Positions 44,110 to 53,823 of a DNA stretch of 64,000 nucleotides are shown here, one piece after another. Source of the stretch: Pseudomonas sp. ERMR1:02 (GTDB taxonomy: Bacteria > Pseudomonadota > Gammaproteobacteria > Pseudomonadales > Pseudomonadaceae); assembly GCF_002277815.1 (NCBI RefSeq), contig NZ_NKJI01000023.1, positions 1 to 64,000 on the forward strand. Direction: 5' to 3'. Position numbers and translations under genes: made by a program. The notes beneath the pieces are model-generated. The model saw nothing but the letters and a program-made list of their open reading frames with translations, made no database searches and was not told where the DNA came from. Within the stretch, counting starts at the first letter, position 1; each line of letters starts with the position of its first letter.

Positions 44110-44670
44110 TTACATTGGGTTTTGTGGGCGCCACGGTTCGATCAGAGCATCCAGGTTCAATGCATCGGCGAAATCCAGGAACTGATCGCGCAACCAGCTG
44201 ATTTGCACGCCAGCCGGCAAGGTCACGGTAAACGTGGCGTTGAGCATGGTGCCGCCGGTTTGCGGTGCCTGATAAGTGTCGCAGGTCAGATTTTCCAGCT
44301 CGACGTTGTGGTCTGTGAAGAACTGGCAAAGCTCATTGATGATGTCGGAGCGGTAGGCCGAGCTGACATAGGCAACATACGGCAGTGCCTGGGGACGATT
44401 CTCCAGGGCGGCGCTGCGCACTACGTTGACGGTGAAAGCGTGGCGTTTTGCCAGCGCCGGCAGACTTCCTTCCAGGCGCGCCAAAGCGTCCCAGCTGCCG
44501 GAGATCTCAAGGATCAGCGCACTGCACTCGCCATGACGGGTCAGGCGAGAGGTGACCACGGCGCAGCGGTTTTCATGGCTGGCGCGGCACAGGACGTTAG
44601 TCAGCTCCATGGGGTTGGCGCCGAGGGCACTGATGACAAGGAATTGTTCGCGAACTGTGGGGGTGGACAT
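44110..44670 (-). CDS. gcvR: GcvR-like ACT-domain regulator
   Basis: 186 residues with two ACT domains (EQFLVISALGANPMELTNVL, and the second from YVAYVSSAYRSDIINELCQF), as in the glycine cleavage system repressor GcvR. It has no DNA-binding domain; GcvR works by binding GcvA. It is divergent from dapA, a standard pseudomonad arrangement. Function is inferred from the family. Confidence 0.82.
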   Translation of the reverse strand: MSTPTVREQFLVISALGANPMELTNVLCRASHENRCAVVTSRLTRHGECSALILEISGSWDALARLEGSLPALAKRHAFTVNVVRSAALENRPQALPYVAYVSSAYRSDIINELCQFFTDHNVELENLTCDTYQAPQTGGTMLNATFTVTLPAGVQISWLRDQFLDFADALNLDALIEPWRPQNPM

Positions 44671-44901
44671 GCAGCATTCCTAAAGCGATGAGCGGTCGGT
44701 ACTTCTATCGGCTTGTTTTACCAGGTTCGAGCCTGCGGATACGAACTCAGAAAGCCCCAGGCGCAGGTTGCAACGTGCTCCAGTATGGCAGGAGCGAGAG
44801 GTGGCAACGCTGGAATGGGGCTTGTGATGCCGAAAATGGAGGCTGAAACCCGATATAGGAGCTTATCAGTACCGATCAAAGTCTGAAGGGTAGCGAAAAG
44901 C

Positions 44902-44958
44902 GGCGCCAAGGGGAATGGCGGCAGCGCAGTACTTCGCTTGTGCAAGCATCTTGGCGCC
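44902..44958. other. Inverted repeat in the dapA upstream region
   Basis: GGCGCCAAG (44902-44910) and CTTGGCGCC (44950-44958) form a perfect nine-base stem with a 39-base loop, 40 bases before the dapA start. This lies in the 328-base gcvR-dapA gap (44671-44998), which otherwise holds no gene I can support. It does not resemble a lysine riboswitch. Confidence 0.4.
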
Positions 44959-44998
44959 AGTACCATTACGGCTCTCTTTTTCCGGCAGGAGCGGTTGC

Positions 44999-45877
44999 AT
45001 GATTGCGGGCAGTATGGTGGCACTGGTCACACCCATGGATGCACAAGGTCGTCTCGACTGGGACAGCCTGAGCAAACTGGTGGACTTTCACCTGCAAAAC
45101 GGCACCCACGCCATCGTGGCGGTTGGCACCACAGGCGAATCGGCCACCCTTGATGTGAACGAACACATCGAAGTCATCCGTCGCGTCGTGAAGCAGGTCA
45201 ATGGTCGCATTCCGGTGATCGCCGGTACCGGCGCCAACTCGACTCGCGAAGCCATCGAGCTGACCACTAACGCGAAGACCGCCGGCGCTGACGCCTGCCT
45301 GCTGGTCACGCCGTACTACAACAAGCCGACCCAGGAAGGCCTGTACCAGCACTTCAAGACAATCGCCGAAGCCGTCGACATCCCGCAGATCCTCTATAAC
45401 GTGCCAGGTCGCACCGCGTGCGACATGCAGGCCGAGACTGTGATCCGTCTGTCGACCGTCAAGAACATCATCGGCATCAAGGAAGCCACCGGCGACCTGA
45501 AGCGTGCCAAAGCAATCATCGACGGTGTCAGCAGTAATTTCCTGGTGATCTCCGGTGACGATGCCACCGCAGTCGAGCTGATTCTGCTGGGCGGCAAGGG
45601 CAATATTTCGGTCACCGCCAACGTCGCTCCGCGCGAAATGGCGGACCTGTGCATCGCCGCCCTCAACGGCGATGCCGAGAAGGCGCGTGCCATTCATGAA
45701 AAGCTGATGCCGCTCAATAAAACCCTCTTTATCGAATCCAATCCTATCCCCGTGAAATGGGCGCTGCACGAAATGGGCTTGATGCCGGACGGTATCCGTC
45801 TGCCGCTCACCTGGCTCAGCGCTGAATGTCACGAACCGCTGCGCCAGGCCATGCGCCTGTCCGGCGTCCTGGTTTAA
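44999..45877 (+). CDS. dapA: 4-hydroxy-tetrahydrodipicolinate synthase
   Basis: 292 residues, DHDPS fold. The Schiff-base Lys161 lies in IIGIKEATGD, Tyr133 in ILYNVPGRT, and Thr44-Thr45 in VGTTGESATL. It makes the first dedicated intermediate of lysine and diaminopimelate synthesis. The ATG at 44999 has CAGGAG upstream. It heads a group with bamC, an MBL hydrolase and purC. Confidence 0.95.
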   Translation: MIAGSMVALVTPMDAQGRLDWDSLSKLVDFHLQNGTHAIVAVGTTGESATLDVNEHIEVIRRVVKQVNGRIPVIAGTGANSTREAIELTTNAKTAGADACLLVTPYYNKPTQEGLYQHFKTIAEAVDIPQILYNVPGRTACDMQAETVIRLSTVKNIIGIKEATGDLKRAKAIIDGVSSNFLVISGDDATAVELILLGGKGNISVTANVAPREMADLCIAALNGDAEKARAIHEKLMPLNKTLFIESNPIPVKWALHEMGLMPDGIRLPLTWLSAECHEPLRQAMRLSGVLV

Positions 45878-45894
45878 TTGAGGAAGTACAACGC

Positions 45895-47010
45895 ATGAAG
45901 CGAATGGCCGGACTTTCCGCACTTGCCTTGATTATCTCCAGCACCAGTGGCTGTGGATGGATCTGGGGGCCGGAAGGTTATTTCCGTGACCGTGGTAGCG
46001 ATTACCTGGAAGCGAAACAGACTGCACCGATGCAAATGCCACCGGATGTACAGACCGCCAAGCGCCTGGACCCGCTGCTGCCGATACCGCGCAACGTAGC
46101 GGATGACACCGTTAAAGGTGAGTACGTCGTTCCTCGGCCGCAGCCATTGTCGTCCGTTGCCGACGCCAGCGCCTACTCCCTGCAGAAGAGCGGCGATTCG
46201 CGCTCGATTCTTGCGCAGAACCCGCCAGCCCAAGTCTGGCCAGTGGCTGTGCAGTTTTTCCAGGACAACGGTTTCCGCCTGGACGAGCAGCGCCCGCAAA
46301 CCGGCGAATTCACCACGACCTGGCAACATTCCGACGAACTGTCCGCAGCGATGGCCAAGCGCCTGAGCGCGGCCGGTGTCGCATCTGACAGCGAAATCCG
46401 TACCCGGGTGCGGATCGAGCCGGGTGTGCAACGCAATACCAGCGAAGTCTACGTGGTCACCGCCGAGCGTCCTGCGGGCAGTACCGCCGATGTTGCCTTC
46501 ACCAACCGTTCGGTCAACACCGGTCTGGACGCGGCACTGGTCGATGACATGCTTGCAAGCATGAGCCGCATCTCGGAGAAGGGTGGTTCGGTCTCCATGC
46601 TGGCGTCCCGTGATTTCGATACCCCAAGCCGTGTCAGCCTGAGCGTGGACGGTAGCGGAAACCCTGTCCTGAACGTCGGCTCCGACCTGGATCGTGCCTG
46701 GTCGAGTGTCGGCCGTGCGCTGGAACAGGGCGAATGGCGGGTTGAAGACATCAACCGTAGCCTGGGCCTGTACTACATCAACCTGGCTGAAAAAGCCGAG
46801 AAGAAAGACGACAAGCCAGGTTTCTTCAGTGGCCTGTTCGGCAGCAAACCAGGCAAGGAGGAAGTTGAAGCTCGCGCCCAGCGTTATCAGGTTCGCCTGA
46901 GCAAGGTGGGTGATAGCGTCCAGGTCACTGTCGAGAAAAACATCAACACCGTGGCGCCGGCTGACGTGGCGCGCAAAGTGTTGACCGTGATTCAGGACAA
47001 CCTGGGCTGA
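45895..47010 (+). CDS. bamC: Outer membrane assembly lipoprotein BamC
   Basis: 371 residues with a lipoprotein signal (lipobox STSGC, Cys20) and the NlpB/DapX/BamC fold: DSRSILAQNPPAQVWPVAVQ and later VEDINRSLGLYYINLAEKAE. BamC is an accessory part of the BAM complex. It follows dapA by 17 bases, the same gene order as E. coli dapA-nlpB. Confidence 0.92.
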   Translation: MKRMAGLSALALIISSTSGCGWIWGPEGYFRDRGSDYLEAKQTAPMQMPPDVQTAKRLDPLLPIPRNVADDTVKGEYVVPRPQPLSSVADASAYSLQKSGDSRSILAQNPPAQVWPVAVQFFQDNGFRLDEQRPQTGEFTTTWQHSDELSAAMAKRLSAAGVASDSEIRTRVRIEPGVQRNTSEVYVVTAERPAGSTADVAFTNRSVNTGLDAALVDDMLASMSRISEKGGSVSMLASRDFDTPSRVSLSVDGSGNPVLNVGSDLDRAWSSVGRALEQGEWRVEDINRSLGLYYINLAEKAEKKDDKPGFFSGLFGSKPGKEEVEARAQRYQVRLSKVGDSVQVTVEKNINTVAPADVARKVLTVIQDNLG

Positions 47011-47014
47011 CCAC

Positions 47015-47773
47015 ATGCGTTTTGCCGTTCTCGGCAGCGGTAGCCAAGGGAACGGCACGCTGATAGCCAGCGCTGACACGTGCGTGCTGGTAGATTGTGG
47101 TTTCTCCCTGCGGGAAACCGAAAAACGCCTGCTGCGCCTAGGTGTGAACCCTGCGCAGTTGAGCGCGATACTCGTGACCCACGAACATGCCGACCACGTG
47201 CATGGCGTGGGTTTACTGTCTCGGCGCTACAATCTGCCTGTCTACCTCAGTCGCGGGACTTTGCGCGGGATGCGCAAACCCATCGAGCCCGCGGGTTTCC
47301 TGGCGGGCGGTGAGCAATTGCAGATCGGCGATTTGAACATTGACGTTATTGCCGTGGCCCACGATGCGCAGGAGCCGACACAATACGTCTTCAGTGACGG
47401 TGAGCGACGCTTCGGCCTGCTGACCGACCTGGGTTCGTATTGCAACAAGGTACTGGACGGCTTTCGGGATCTCGATGCATTGATGATCGAGGCCAACCAT
47501 TGCCGTGACATGCTGGCTCGCGGTCATTACCCGTACTTTCTCAAGCAGCGGGTAGGTGGCGAGCTGGGACATTTGAACAACCATCAGGCGGCATTCCTGG
47601 TGGCCGAGTTGGGCTGGCAAGGCCTGCAACACCTGGTCCTGGCCCATCTGAGCAGCAAGAACAACCTGCCGCAGCTGGCCCGGCAATGTTTTGTCGACAC
47701 CCTTGGGTGCGACCCGGACTGGCTGCAACTGGCCGATCAAGATTCAGGGCTCGACTGGCGACATATCGCCTAG
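47015..47773 (+). CDS. MBL fold metallohydrolase (YycJ-like)
   Basis: 252 residues, metallo-beta-lactamase fold. The zinc motif THEHADH has His56, His58, Asp60 and His61, with MIEANHCRDML and AHLSSKNNLP further on. It resembles YycJ-type hydrolases often placed next to bamC-purC in pseudomonads; some relatives are DNA-related nucleases, but the substrate here is unknown. It begins four bases after bamC. Confidence 0.85.
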   Translation: MRFAVLGSGSQGNGTLIASADTCVLVDCGFSLRETEKRLLRLGVNPAQLSAILVTHEHADHVHGVGLLSRRYNLPVYLSRGTLRGMRKPIEPAGFLAGGEQLQIGDLNIDVIAVAHDAQEPTQYVFSDGERRFGLLTDLGSYCNKVLDGFRDLDALMIEANHCRDMLARGHYPYFLKQRVGGELGHLNNHQAAFLVAELGWQGLQHLVLAHLSSKNNLPQLARQCFVDTLGCDPDWLQLADQDSGLDWRHIA

Positions 47774-47801
47774 CCCACCTACTTAGCAAGCGGAGCCCAT
47801 C

Positions 47802-48515
47802 ATGGAAAAACGTGAAGAACTCTACCGCGGCAAAGCCAAATCGGTTTACAAGACCGACGACGCTGACCGCTTGATCCTGCTGTTTCGCAACGACACCTCG
47901 GCGTTCGACGGCAAGCGCATCGAGCAGCTCGACCGCAAAGGCATGGTGAACAACAAGTTCAACGCCTTCATCATGCAAAAGCTCGAAGCAGCCGGCGTGC
48001 CGACCCAATTCGACAAGCTGCTGGGCGACAACGAGTGCCTGGTGAAAAAGCTGGACATGATTCCGGTCGAGTGCGTCGTGCGTAACTACGCCGCCGGCAG
48101 CCTTGTCAAACGCCTGGGTGTCGAAGAGGGCATGAAACTCAACCCTTACACCTTCGAACTGTTCTTGAAAGACGACGCCAAGGGCGACCCGTTCATCAAC
48201 GAATCCCACGTCGTGGCGTTTGGTTGGGGCACCGCCGAACAACTGGTTCGCATGAAAGAACTGTCGCTCAAGGTCAACGAAGTGCTGAGCAAACTGTTCG
48301 ACGACGCCGGCCTGTTGCTGGTCGACTTCAAACTTGAGTTCGGCGTGTTCCACGACGGCACCATCGTCCTGGGCGACGAATTTAGCCCGGATGGCTGCCG
48401 TCTTTGGGACAAGGCCACCAAGAAGAAAATGGACAAAGACCGCTTCCGCCAGGGCCTCGGTGACGTCATCGAAGCCTACGAAGAAGTGGCCAATCGTCTG
48501 GGCGTACCGCTTTAA
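47802..48515 (+). CDS. purC: Phosphoribosylaminoimidazole-succinocarboxamide synthase
   Basis: 237 residues. N-terminus MEKREELYRGKAKSVYKTDD, the substrate and ATP regions RLILLFRNDTSAFDGK and VECVVRNYAAGSLVKRLGV, and LGDEFSPDGCRLWD are canonical SAICAR synthase motifs. It carries out step eight of purine synthesis. It is the last gene before tRNA-Ser. Confidence 0.96.
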   Translation: MEKREELYRGKAKSVYKTDDADRLILLFRNDTSAFDGKRIEQLDRKGMVNNKFNAFIMQKLEAAGVPTQFDKLLGDNECLVKKLDMIPVECVVRNYAAGSLVKRLGVEEGMKLNPYTFELFLKDDAKGDPFINESHVVAFGWGTAEQLVRMKELSLKVNEVLSKLFDDAGLLLVDFKLEFGVFHDGTIVLGDEFSPDGCRLWDKATKKKMDKDRFRQGLGDVIEAYEEVANRLGVPL

Positions 48516-48599
48516 CCGACGCAAGCATCTGATAGCACAGAAATATTTCGCGAAAGGGGGTTCGCTTCCGGCGAAAGTGTTGTTATGATGCGCGCCGTT

Positions 48600-48689
48600 G
48601 GAGAGATGCCAGAGTGGCCGAATGGGACGGATTCGAAATCCGTTGTACCTTCACCGGTACCTAGGGTTCGAATCCCTATCTCTCCGCCA
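48600..48689 (+). tRNA. tRNA-Ser (anticodon CGA)
   Basis: Acceptor GGAGAGA paired with TCTCTCC, anticodon loop TTCGAAA (anticodon CGA), a long variable arm TACCTTCACCGGTA typical of serine tRNAs, a T-arm ending GGTTCGAATCC, and an encoded GCCA end. A TATGAT-like -10 lies just upstream. Confidence 0.95.
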
Positions 48690-48699
48690 TACGTTTACG

Positions 48700-48727
48700 A
48701 AAAAGCCCTGATTATTCAGGGCTTTTT
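48700..48727. terminator. Terminator after tRNA-Ser
   Basis: AAAAAGCCCTG-ATTATT-CAGGGCTTTTT, a perfect stem with a T tract starting 11 bases after the tRNA. Confidence 0.9.
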
Positions 48728-48838
48728 CGTTTGTGCATGTCTGAAAAAGTAATCAGACTGGGTCAGCGACGTCCCGGCAACGGTGTCAATTCGGCATCGG
48801 CGCTAACAATTAGGGCGCTTTGCGGCGAAACACACGCC

Positions 48839-49390
48839 TCAAAGCACTAACTTAATGGCGAGCGACAGCTTACAGCTGTCCAGGATTTCGTCGGCCAACA
48901 GCGCATCATCTGGGCAGGCCCGCGACAGCACAATGGCTCCGACCGCTTGTGCCAACAATGAAATTGCCTTGGCGCGGGCTTCCTTTTGCTCGTCAGCGGA
49001 TAGCCCGGAACTCAGGTCTGAAATTAGCTTCTCTATGCCGATCTCAAACACGGACTTGATATCCTTATGTTGACGAGCAGCATCGCTTCCGAGCGCAGCG
49101 ATCGCGCACCCTTGGCCTAGTGAGTCACGGTGAGCACGGGATAGGTAGTAATTGATGAAGTCACTCGTATTGGAGTCAGCAGTCAGTTGGGAGAGACCGC
49201 ACGACGTAGCTTCGATCATCAGCGCCGACTTTGAGCGGAATTGGTTGTAAAACCCTCCATGGGTGAGTCCGGCGCCCGCCATCAGTTCCTTAACCCCAAT
49301 ACCGTCATAGCCGCGCTCGCGGAACAGCAGTGAAGCTGATTCAACAACACGTGCCCGATTTTCTCGCGCCTGTGCTTTGCTGATACTCAT
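48839..49390 (-). CDS. TetR-family regulator (first copy)
   Basis: 183 residues with an N-terminal TetR helix-turn-helix (MSISKAQARENRARVVESAS, then GVKELMAGAGLTHGGFYNQF) and a C-terminal ligand domain. It is a clear paralogue of the regulator at 56390-56965, sharing KAQA...NRA, FRERG(Y/F)DG, GLTHGGFY-type and LSRACPDD segments. It lies at the tRNA edge of the cluster and probably represses nearby catabolic genes. The 211-base gap upstream to the FadL gene includes a run of eight G at 49468-49475. Confidence 0.85.
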   Translation of the reverse strand: MSISKAQARENRARVVESASLLFRERGYDGIGVKELMAGAGLTHGGFYNQFRSKSALMIEATSCGLSQLTADSNTSDFINYYLSRAHRDSLGQGCAIAALGSDAARQHKDIKSVFEIGIEKLISDLSSGLSADEQKEARAKAISLLAQAVGAIVLSRACPDDALLADEILDSCKLSLAIKLVL

Positions 49391-49601
49391 TTTCAGACCT
49401 CATTTGATTATCTGATTGATTAGTTGAGTTGGGACAAAGATGATAAAAATCAAAATGAACGTTGACCGGGGGGGGCTTGGTATTTTTCCAGTCGCAGATA
49501 TCTCGGCGACTTTAGTGTTGGGGCGATCCATGTTCCTTTATAGGGAGCGCGCAACGCCCATTAGTAAACAAGAATAATGATGGCGTCATTCAAGAATCAC
49601 G

Positions 49602-50972
49602 TTAAAACCGATGTGTTAGCTGTGCGGCTATAATATGAGCGCTATTGTTGTATTTGGCGCTAAATCCAGGTTGTAGACCATTTGTATCGGTTTGATTAAC
49701 AGATGTGGTTGACTCCCATAGATAGGTATAGGCTACATCGATCGTCATATCAGAGTTGGGTGAATAAGCGGCGCCAAAAGCCAAGGCTTTTCGGTTTCCT
49801 ACTGGAAGTCGCACGTTTCGGTCGGAGTTGCGGGCCGGCGAAGGATCAGCAGCCAAGCCACTGCGCAGTAGCCACTGTGAAGAGAGTTGGTACGAAACGC
49901 CAATAGCTGTCGACACAGTATTATGAAGTTTAAAGTCGTCTCCAACGTCACCGAATCCTAGCTGTTGGCCTAGGGAGGGTAATCCGCTGTTGATTGCTTC
50001 AATCCTCTGGATTCGACTCCACCGTGTCCAGATTGCACCTGCGTAACCAGTCCAGCGCTCATCGAAGCGATGGGTGAACGATGTATCCACTGACTCTGGT
50101 AGGGTCACATCCATCTTGTTGTTGTATTTTCCATCGAGGCCAAGCGCAGTGGGACTGTCGCTTATTTTAGTGTGGCCATCAACATGGAAGTCAAGTTTGG
50201 AGTGATAAGTTAATCCCCATGTGGTTGATTCGTTCATATCAACCATCAGGCCAAAGTTATAGCCAATGGCAGTATCATTGCCTTTTACAGTAAGCTGTGT
50301 GTCCTTCCCATCATTCAAAGCCCCTGTGGCTAAATACGACTGGAGGTTGTTCTCAATGCGATTGAATGTGGTGCCAATGCCAATAGCAACTTTATCGTTT
50401 AAGCGGAACGAGACAGCGGGGTGCAATGTTTTAACCTGAACCTTGCTGTAGGAGCCATGGTAGCGACCTTGGAAGGAACTCTCATAATCATTAACGAGGC
50501 CGTATGACGCATACAGACCAATGCCAGCGGTAAAGCGTTCGTCGATTGGCGAGGAGAAGTATCCAAAAGGAATAGCTGTAAGAGGTACGGAGTTACCGTC
50601 AGTGGTGCCCGGCGCAGTACTTCTTACATCGCTTATGTCAACGTTTGCGTCAATTAATGCCAGTCCGCCGCTTATCTCTGTTTTTTTGATTTTGCTTAAG
50701 CCCGCTGGGTTTCCATACACGGTGCTTGCGTCTATTGCTGACGAGGAGCGGCCAGCATAAGCAGTCCCTGCAGCACTAGCGCTTTGTTCATTGAGGGCAA
50801 GTCCATTTGCCCACGAAGCAGATGGAATCCCTAGTGTTAGTAATAGAGTCGCCCTGAAGAGTATTGAGCTATGCGGGGTAGGGTATGCGTTTTTATTCAG
50901 TTTAGATTGGACGTTAGGGCTGGGGGGAGATGGCACGCCAACGGATGGTTCAACAATTTTTTTTATATTCAT
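49602..50972 (-). CDS. FadL/TodX-type outer-membrane hydrophobic-substrate channel
   Basis: 456 residues. After a signal region (cleavage near SWA, about 55) comes the FadL-family N-terminus NGLALNEQSASAAGTAYAGR, the plug-like hatch. Later come FGYFSSPIDERFTAGIGLYA and a barrel ending in AQLTHRF with a C-terminal Phe. Such channels import fatty acids, toluene and other hydrophobic molecules. The 45-residue N-terminal part before the signal helix looks long and the start may lie further in. It follows the GMC oxidase gene, and by eye the region is less GC-rich than the core genes. Confidence 0.85.
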   Translation of the reverse strand: MNIKKIVEPSVGVPSPPSPNVQSKLNKNAYPTPHSSILFRATLLLTLGIPSASWANGLALNEQSASAAGTAYAGRSSSAIDASTVYGNPAGLSKIKKTEISGGLALIDANVDISDVRSTAPGTTDGNSVPLTAIPFGYFSSPIDERFTAGIGLYASYGLVNDYESSFQGRYHGSYSKVQVKTLHPAVSFRLNDKVAIGIGTTFNRIENNLQSYLATGALNDGKDTQLTVKGNDTAIGYNFGLMVDMNESTTWGLTYHSKLDFHVDGHTKISDSPTALGLDGKYNNKMDVTLPESVDTSFTHRFDERWTGYAGAIWTRWSRIQRIEAINSGLPSLGQQLGFGDVGDDFKLHNTVSTAIGVSYQLSSQWLLRSGLAADPSPARNSDRNVRLPVGNRKALAFGAAYSPNSDMTIDVAYTYLWESTTSVNQTDTNGLQPGFSAKYNNSAHIIAAQLTHRF

Positions 50973-51115
50973 CGGATGACCAATTTTTGTTTTTAAATGT
51001 AGGCAATGGTGCCGTTTTCCCGCTAAGGATGGCAGTTCTTAATATGTCTAATCTGGTTCTGTATTGATGTGGTTATTATCGATTGCCGAGGCGCGGTCGC
51101 CCGTAAAGCAACCTG

Positions 51116-52759
51116 TTATTCCAACTGGGTCATCGCAATCCGAGTCTCGACTTGAGATTCCCCTTTCGTTGGTATGTGCGACATCGCGTGTTCCGCTAGT
51201 GCAGTGATCGTCAGGCTTGGGTTCACGCCAAGGTTGGCACTGAGCATTGATCCGTCGCAGATCAGCAGGTTGCGATATCCAAACACTCTATTTTGCGCGT
51301 CCATGACACCATGGCGATCGGATTCCGCCATGGCGCAACCGCCCATGCAGTGCGCCGTTGTTGGAATGTTGAAGAGGATTTCGCTGAGGAAGGTGGTCGC
51401 TATACCACCTAGTGCCTTGGCACCCTTCTCGACGAAGGCATTCGCTTCTGGAATGAACGTAGGAATTGGGCCGCCTTCTGTCACAAGACGGCTTCCAAAC
51501 GGCCAATACCATCGACGTTTCAGACGCATGTTGATATGAGCATCGGACCGTTTGCATCACCAGCAACAACATGTTTTCCCGTGCGAAGCCTCTGGGGTTG
51601 TGTACCCGTAGTGCCTGCATTGGGTGTCTGAGCAATGTCAGTATCCAAGTACCAATTCGCCTCCAGCCAGCGCGACCACCGCTCATCAGCGTCATCATCA
51701 GCCCTATGGCATCTGACCCTTCCGGATAGCGTACGACACCTATATGAGTGCGCTCGTCCAGGTAAATGCTGGCCCCGCCCGCCAAGCCTGGCGACATGCT
51801 TTTATCTGTGGAAGGGAAACGGACGCCGATAAGTGACTCGGCATTGGTGCGTATCCGTTTGCCCAGATCCTGACTGATCCGAGGCAGAGAGCCTTTCTCC
51901 CTGAGCCGGAACAGCAACTCCATCGTTCCTAACGAGGATGCTGCGAACACCACGCCTCGGGCGCGGAAGACCCGCTTATTCTTGCGGAACCAGGAAGTCG
52001 AACATTGCGTGTGGATCTCGTAGCCATCGCTGCCGTCTGCTTTGCCATTCAACGGTCGGACGTCTACGACTTGAGTTTGCGCAAAGACTTGAGCTCCGTG
52101 CTTCTCAGCCAAAAACAGGTAGTTCTTGTCGAGTGTGTTCTTGGCATTGTGCCGGCAGCCCATCATGCAGCCGCCGCAGCCCACGCAACTGCCTCGCTCA
52201 GGGCCTTCACCGCCGAAGTACGGATCGGGATAGGTTTTGCCCGCGACCTCGCCCTCTGGAGCGAAGAAGGTACCAACATTGGGTGCGTGAAAGGTGTGGG
52301 CGACGCCGTTGAGCTCCGCCATCCTTTTAAGGCGCAAATCCGCTTCTCCCAGAATTTGCCCTCAGTCACTCCCAGCATCCTTTCGGCCTCTGCATAGTGC
52401 CTTGGCATGATGCTCTTCCAATCTGCCAGACCTGCCCATGAGCCCTCGCCCCAAACCTTATCCGAAGGCCTCAGCAGTGCGTTGGCGTAAGTGATGGAGC
52501 CTCCGCCGACCGCATTGCCGCTTGCGACCACCACGTGTCGAAACATCCGCATGCTGTAGAAGCCGAACATTTTCAGCGCAGGCATCCACATCCATCTACG
52601 CAGATCCCAGTTGCTTTTCGGAAAGTCCTCGGCACGCCAGCGGCGCCCCATTTCCATCACGCCAACACGGTAGCCCTTCTCCGTCAGCCGGTGCGCCGAA
52701 ACGCTGCCGCCGAAGCCCGAGCCTATGACGATGAAGTCAAAGTCGAAAGCCAGTTCCAC
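51116..52759 (-). pseudogene. GMC-family FAD oxidoreductase (cholesterol-oxidase-like), frameshifted
   Basis: About 545 residues when read through. The N-terminal FAD motif is VIGSGFGGSVSAHRLTEKGY. GGGSITYANALLRPSDKVWG follows, then a Cys-rich stretch CVGCGGCMMGCRHNAKNTLD seen in ChoD-like GMC enzymes, and the C-terminus has PTTAHCMGGCAMAESD and VNPSLTITALAEHAM. Frame changes are needed near 52344 (AAA read as AA) and 51545. It likely oxidises a bulky alcohol, perhaps with double-bond isomerisation. It precedes the FadL gene and is divergent from the hydrolase operon. Confidence 0.82.
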
Positions 52760-52834
52760 GATACGCTCCCATTTTTATTTTTTGGAGAGGTCATGGCCTG
52801 CAAAAGCAGGGCACGGCCCAGTCACGAATTCACT

Positions 52835-52874
52835 ATACGATTCGTATTTCATTAATGCTATATTTTTTGTATAG
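52835..52874. promoter_or_regulatory. Palindromic operators in the GMC-hydrolase divergent promoter region
   Basis: ATACGA-T-TCGTAT (52835-52847) is a perfect 13-base palindrome, and CTATA-N7-TATAG (52858-52874) is a 17-base one. Both lie in the 183-base gap between the GMC gene (minus) and the hydrolase gene (plus). They are AT-rich, as promoter-overlapping operators for TetR- or HxlR-type regulators often are. Confidence 0.5.
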
Positions 52875-52942
52875 TAAATACCGACGGTCACAGGCTAGAA
52901 TTGCTCCAGCCTCAGAATCCGAAACCGCTCGTGAGGAAAGAT

Positions 52943-53788
52943 ATGACCGATACGCATCAGACTGCCCCAACCCGCTTCAGCGAGATCGACGGTGTCCGCT
53001 TCGCCTACCGCAGGTGGGGAAATACGGCCACCGAACAGCCGCCGCTGCTGATGCTTCAGCACTTTCGCGGTGGCATGGATCACTGGGATCCGCTGATGAC
53101 CGACGGCTTGGCCGAGGGACGGGAAGTGATCCTCTTTAATGGTCGTGGCGTGGCATCTTCGTCCGGCCAGCCACGCCGTCGCATTGAAGACATGGCTGAT
53201 GATGCCGCCGCCTTCGTACGTGCCTTGGGCCTGGAGAAAGTCGATGTATTGGGCTTCTCACTTGGAGGCTTCCAGGCATTGGATCTGACATGGCGACACC
53301 CCGCACTTATTCGTAAGCTGATGCTATTGGGTACAGGCCCGCGTGGAGGCAACCCGGACATGGAACCCAAGGTGCTGACGACCGCGCCGCGTCCAGTTCC
53401 GACCTACGAAGACTTTGAGTACCTGTTTTTTGGCCGTTCAGAGGTGGCAAAGCGAGCTGCAAGCGAGTTCTGGGAGCGCCGGCATGAGCGCGAGGATCAG
53501 GATCCGCCTACTTCGCAGGAAGTCGCATCAGCGCAGATCGAGGCAAACATGCTGTATCTGCCGAGGGTGTCCGAAGACGATCCGTTTGCGTACTTACGTC
53601 AGATCAAGCAACCGACGTTTATCCTAAATGGCGTGAACGACGTAATGATTCCGACCATCAATTCGTTCTACATGGCGCGCAACATGCCGAACGCGCAGTT
53701 ATTTATTTATCCGGATGCCGGGCACGGCGCGCAGTTCCAGTACCCGGAGCGCTTTCTCTATCACGCCGCCAGATTTCTCAGCGAATAA
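52943..53788 (+). CDS. Alpha/beta hydrolase
   Basis: 281 residues. The nucleophile elbow GFSLGG has Ser106, the oxyanion region is LLMLQHFRGGMDHW, the acid is in LNGVNDVMIP and the His is in DAGHGAQFQYP. It belongs to the broad esterase/lactonase/C-C hydrolase group. The ATG at 52943 has GAGGAAAG upstream. First gene of the plus-strand operon with the SCP2-like protein, HxlR regulator and first OYE. The substrate is presumably an intermediate of the clustered pathway. Confidence 0.82.
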   Translation: MTDTHQTAPTRFSEIDGVRFAYRRWGNTATEQPPLLMLQHFRGGMDHWDPLMTDGLAEGREVILFNGRGVASSSGQPRRRIEDMADDAAAFVRALGLEKVDVLGFSLGGFQALDLTWRHPALIRKLMLLGTGPRGGNPDMEPKVLTTAPRPVPTYEDFEYLFFGRSEVAKRAASEFWERRHEREDQDPPTSQEVASAQIEANMLYLPRVSEDDPFAYLRQIKQPTFILNGVNDVMIPTINSFYMARNMPNAQLFIYPDAGHGAQFQYPERFLYHAARFLSE

Positions 53789-53823
53789 CGTCAACCCCGA
53801 TCCACCGACTCAAGGTTGTCACC

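Noticed and set aside
44902..44958. Lysine riboswitch upstream of dapA
   Set aside because: The stem exists but the conserved lysine riboswitch core motifs are absent.
48600..48727. An attachment site for an integrated element at tRNA-Ser
   Set aside because: The cluster begins next to the tRNA, but I found no integrase and no second copy of the tRNA 3' end near 59 kb.
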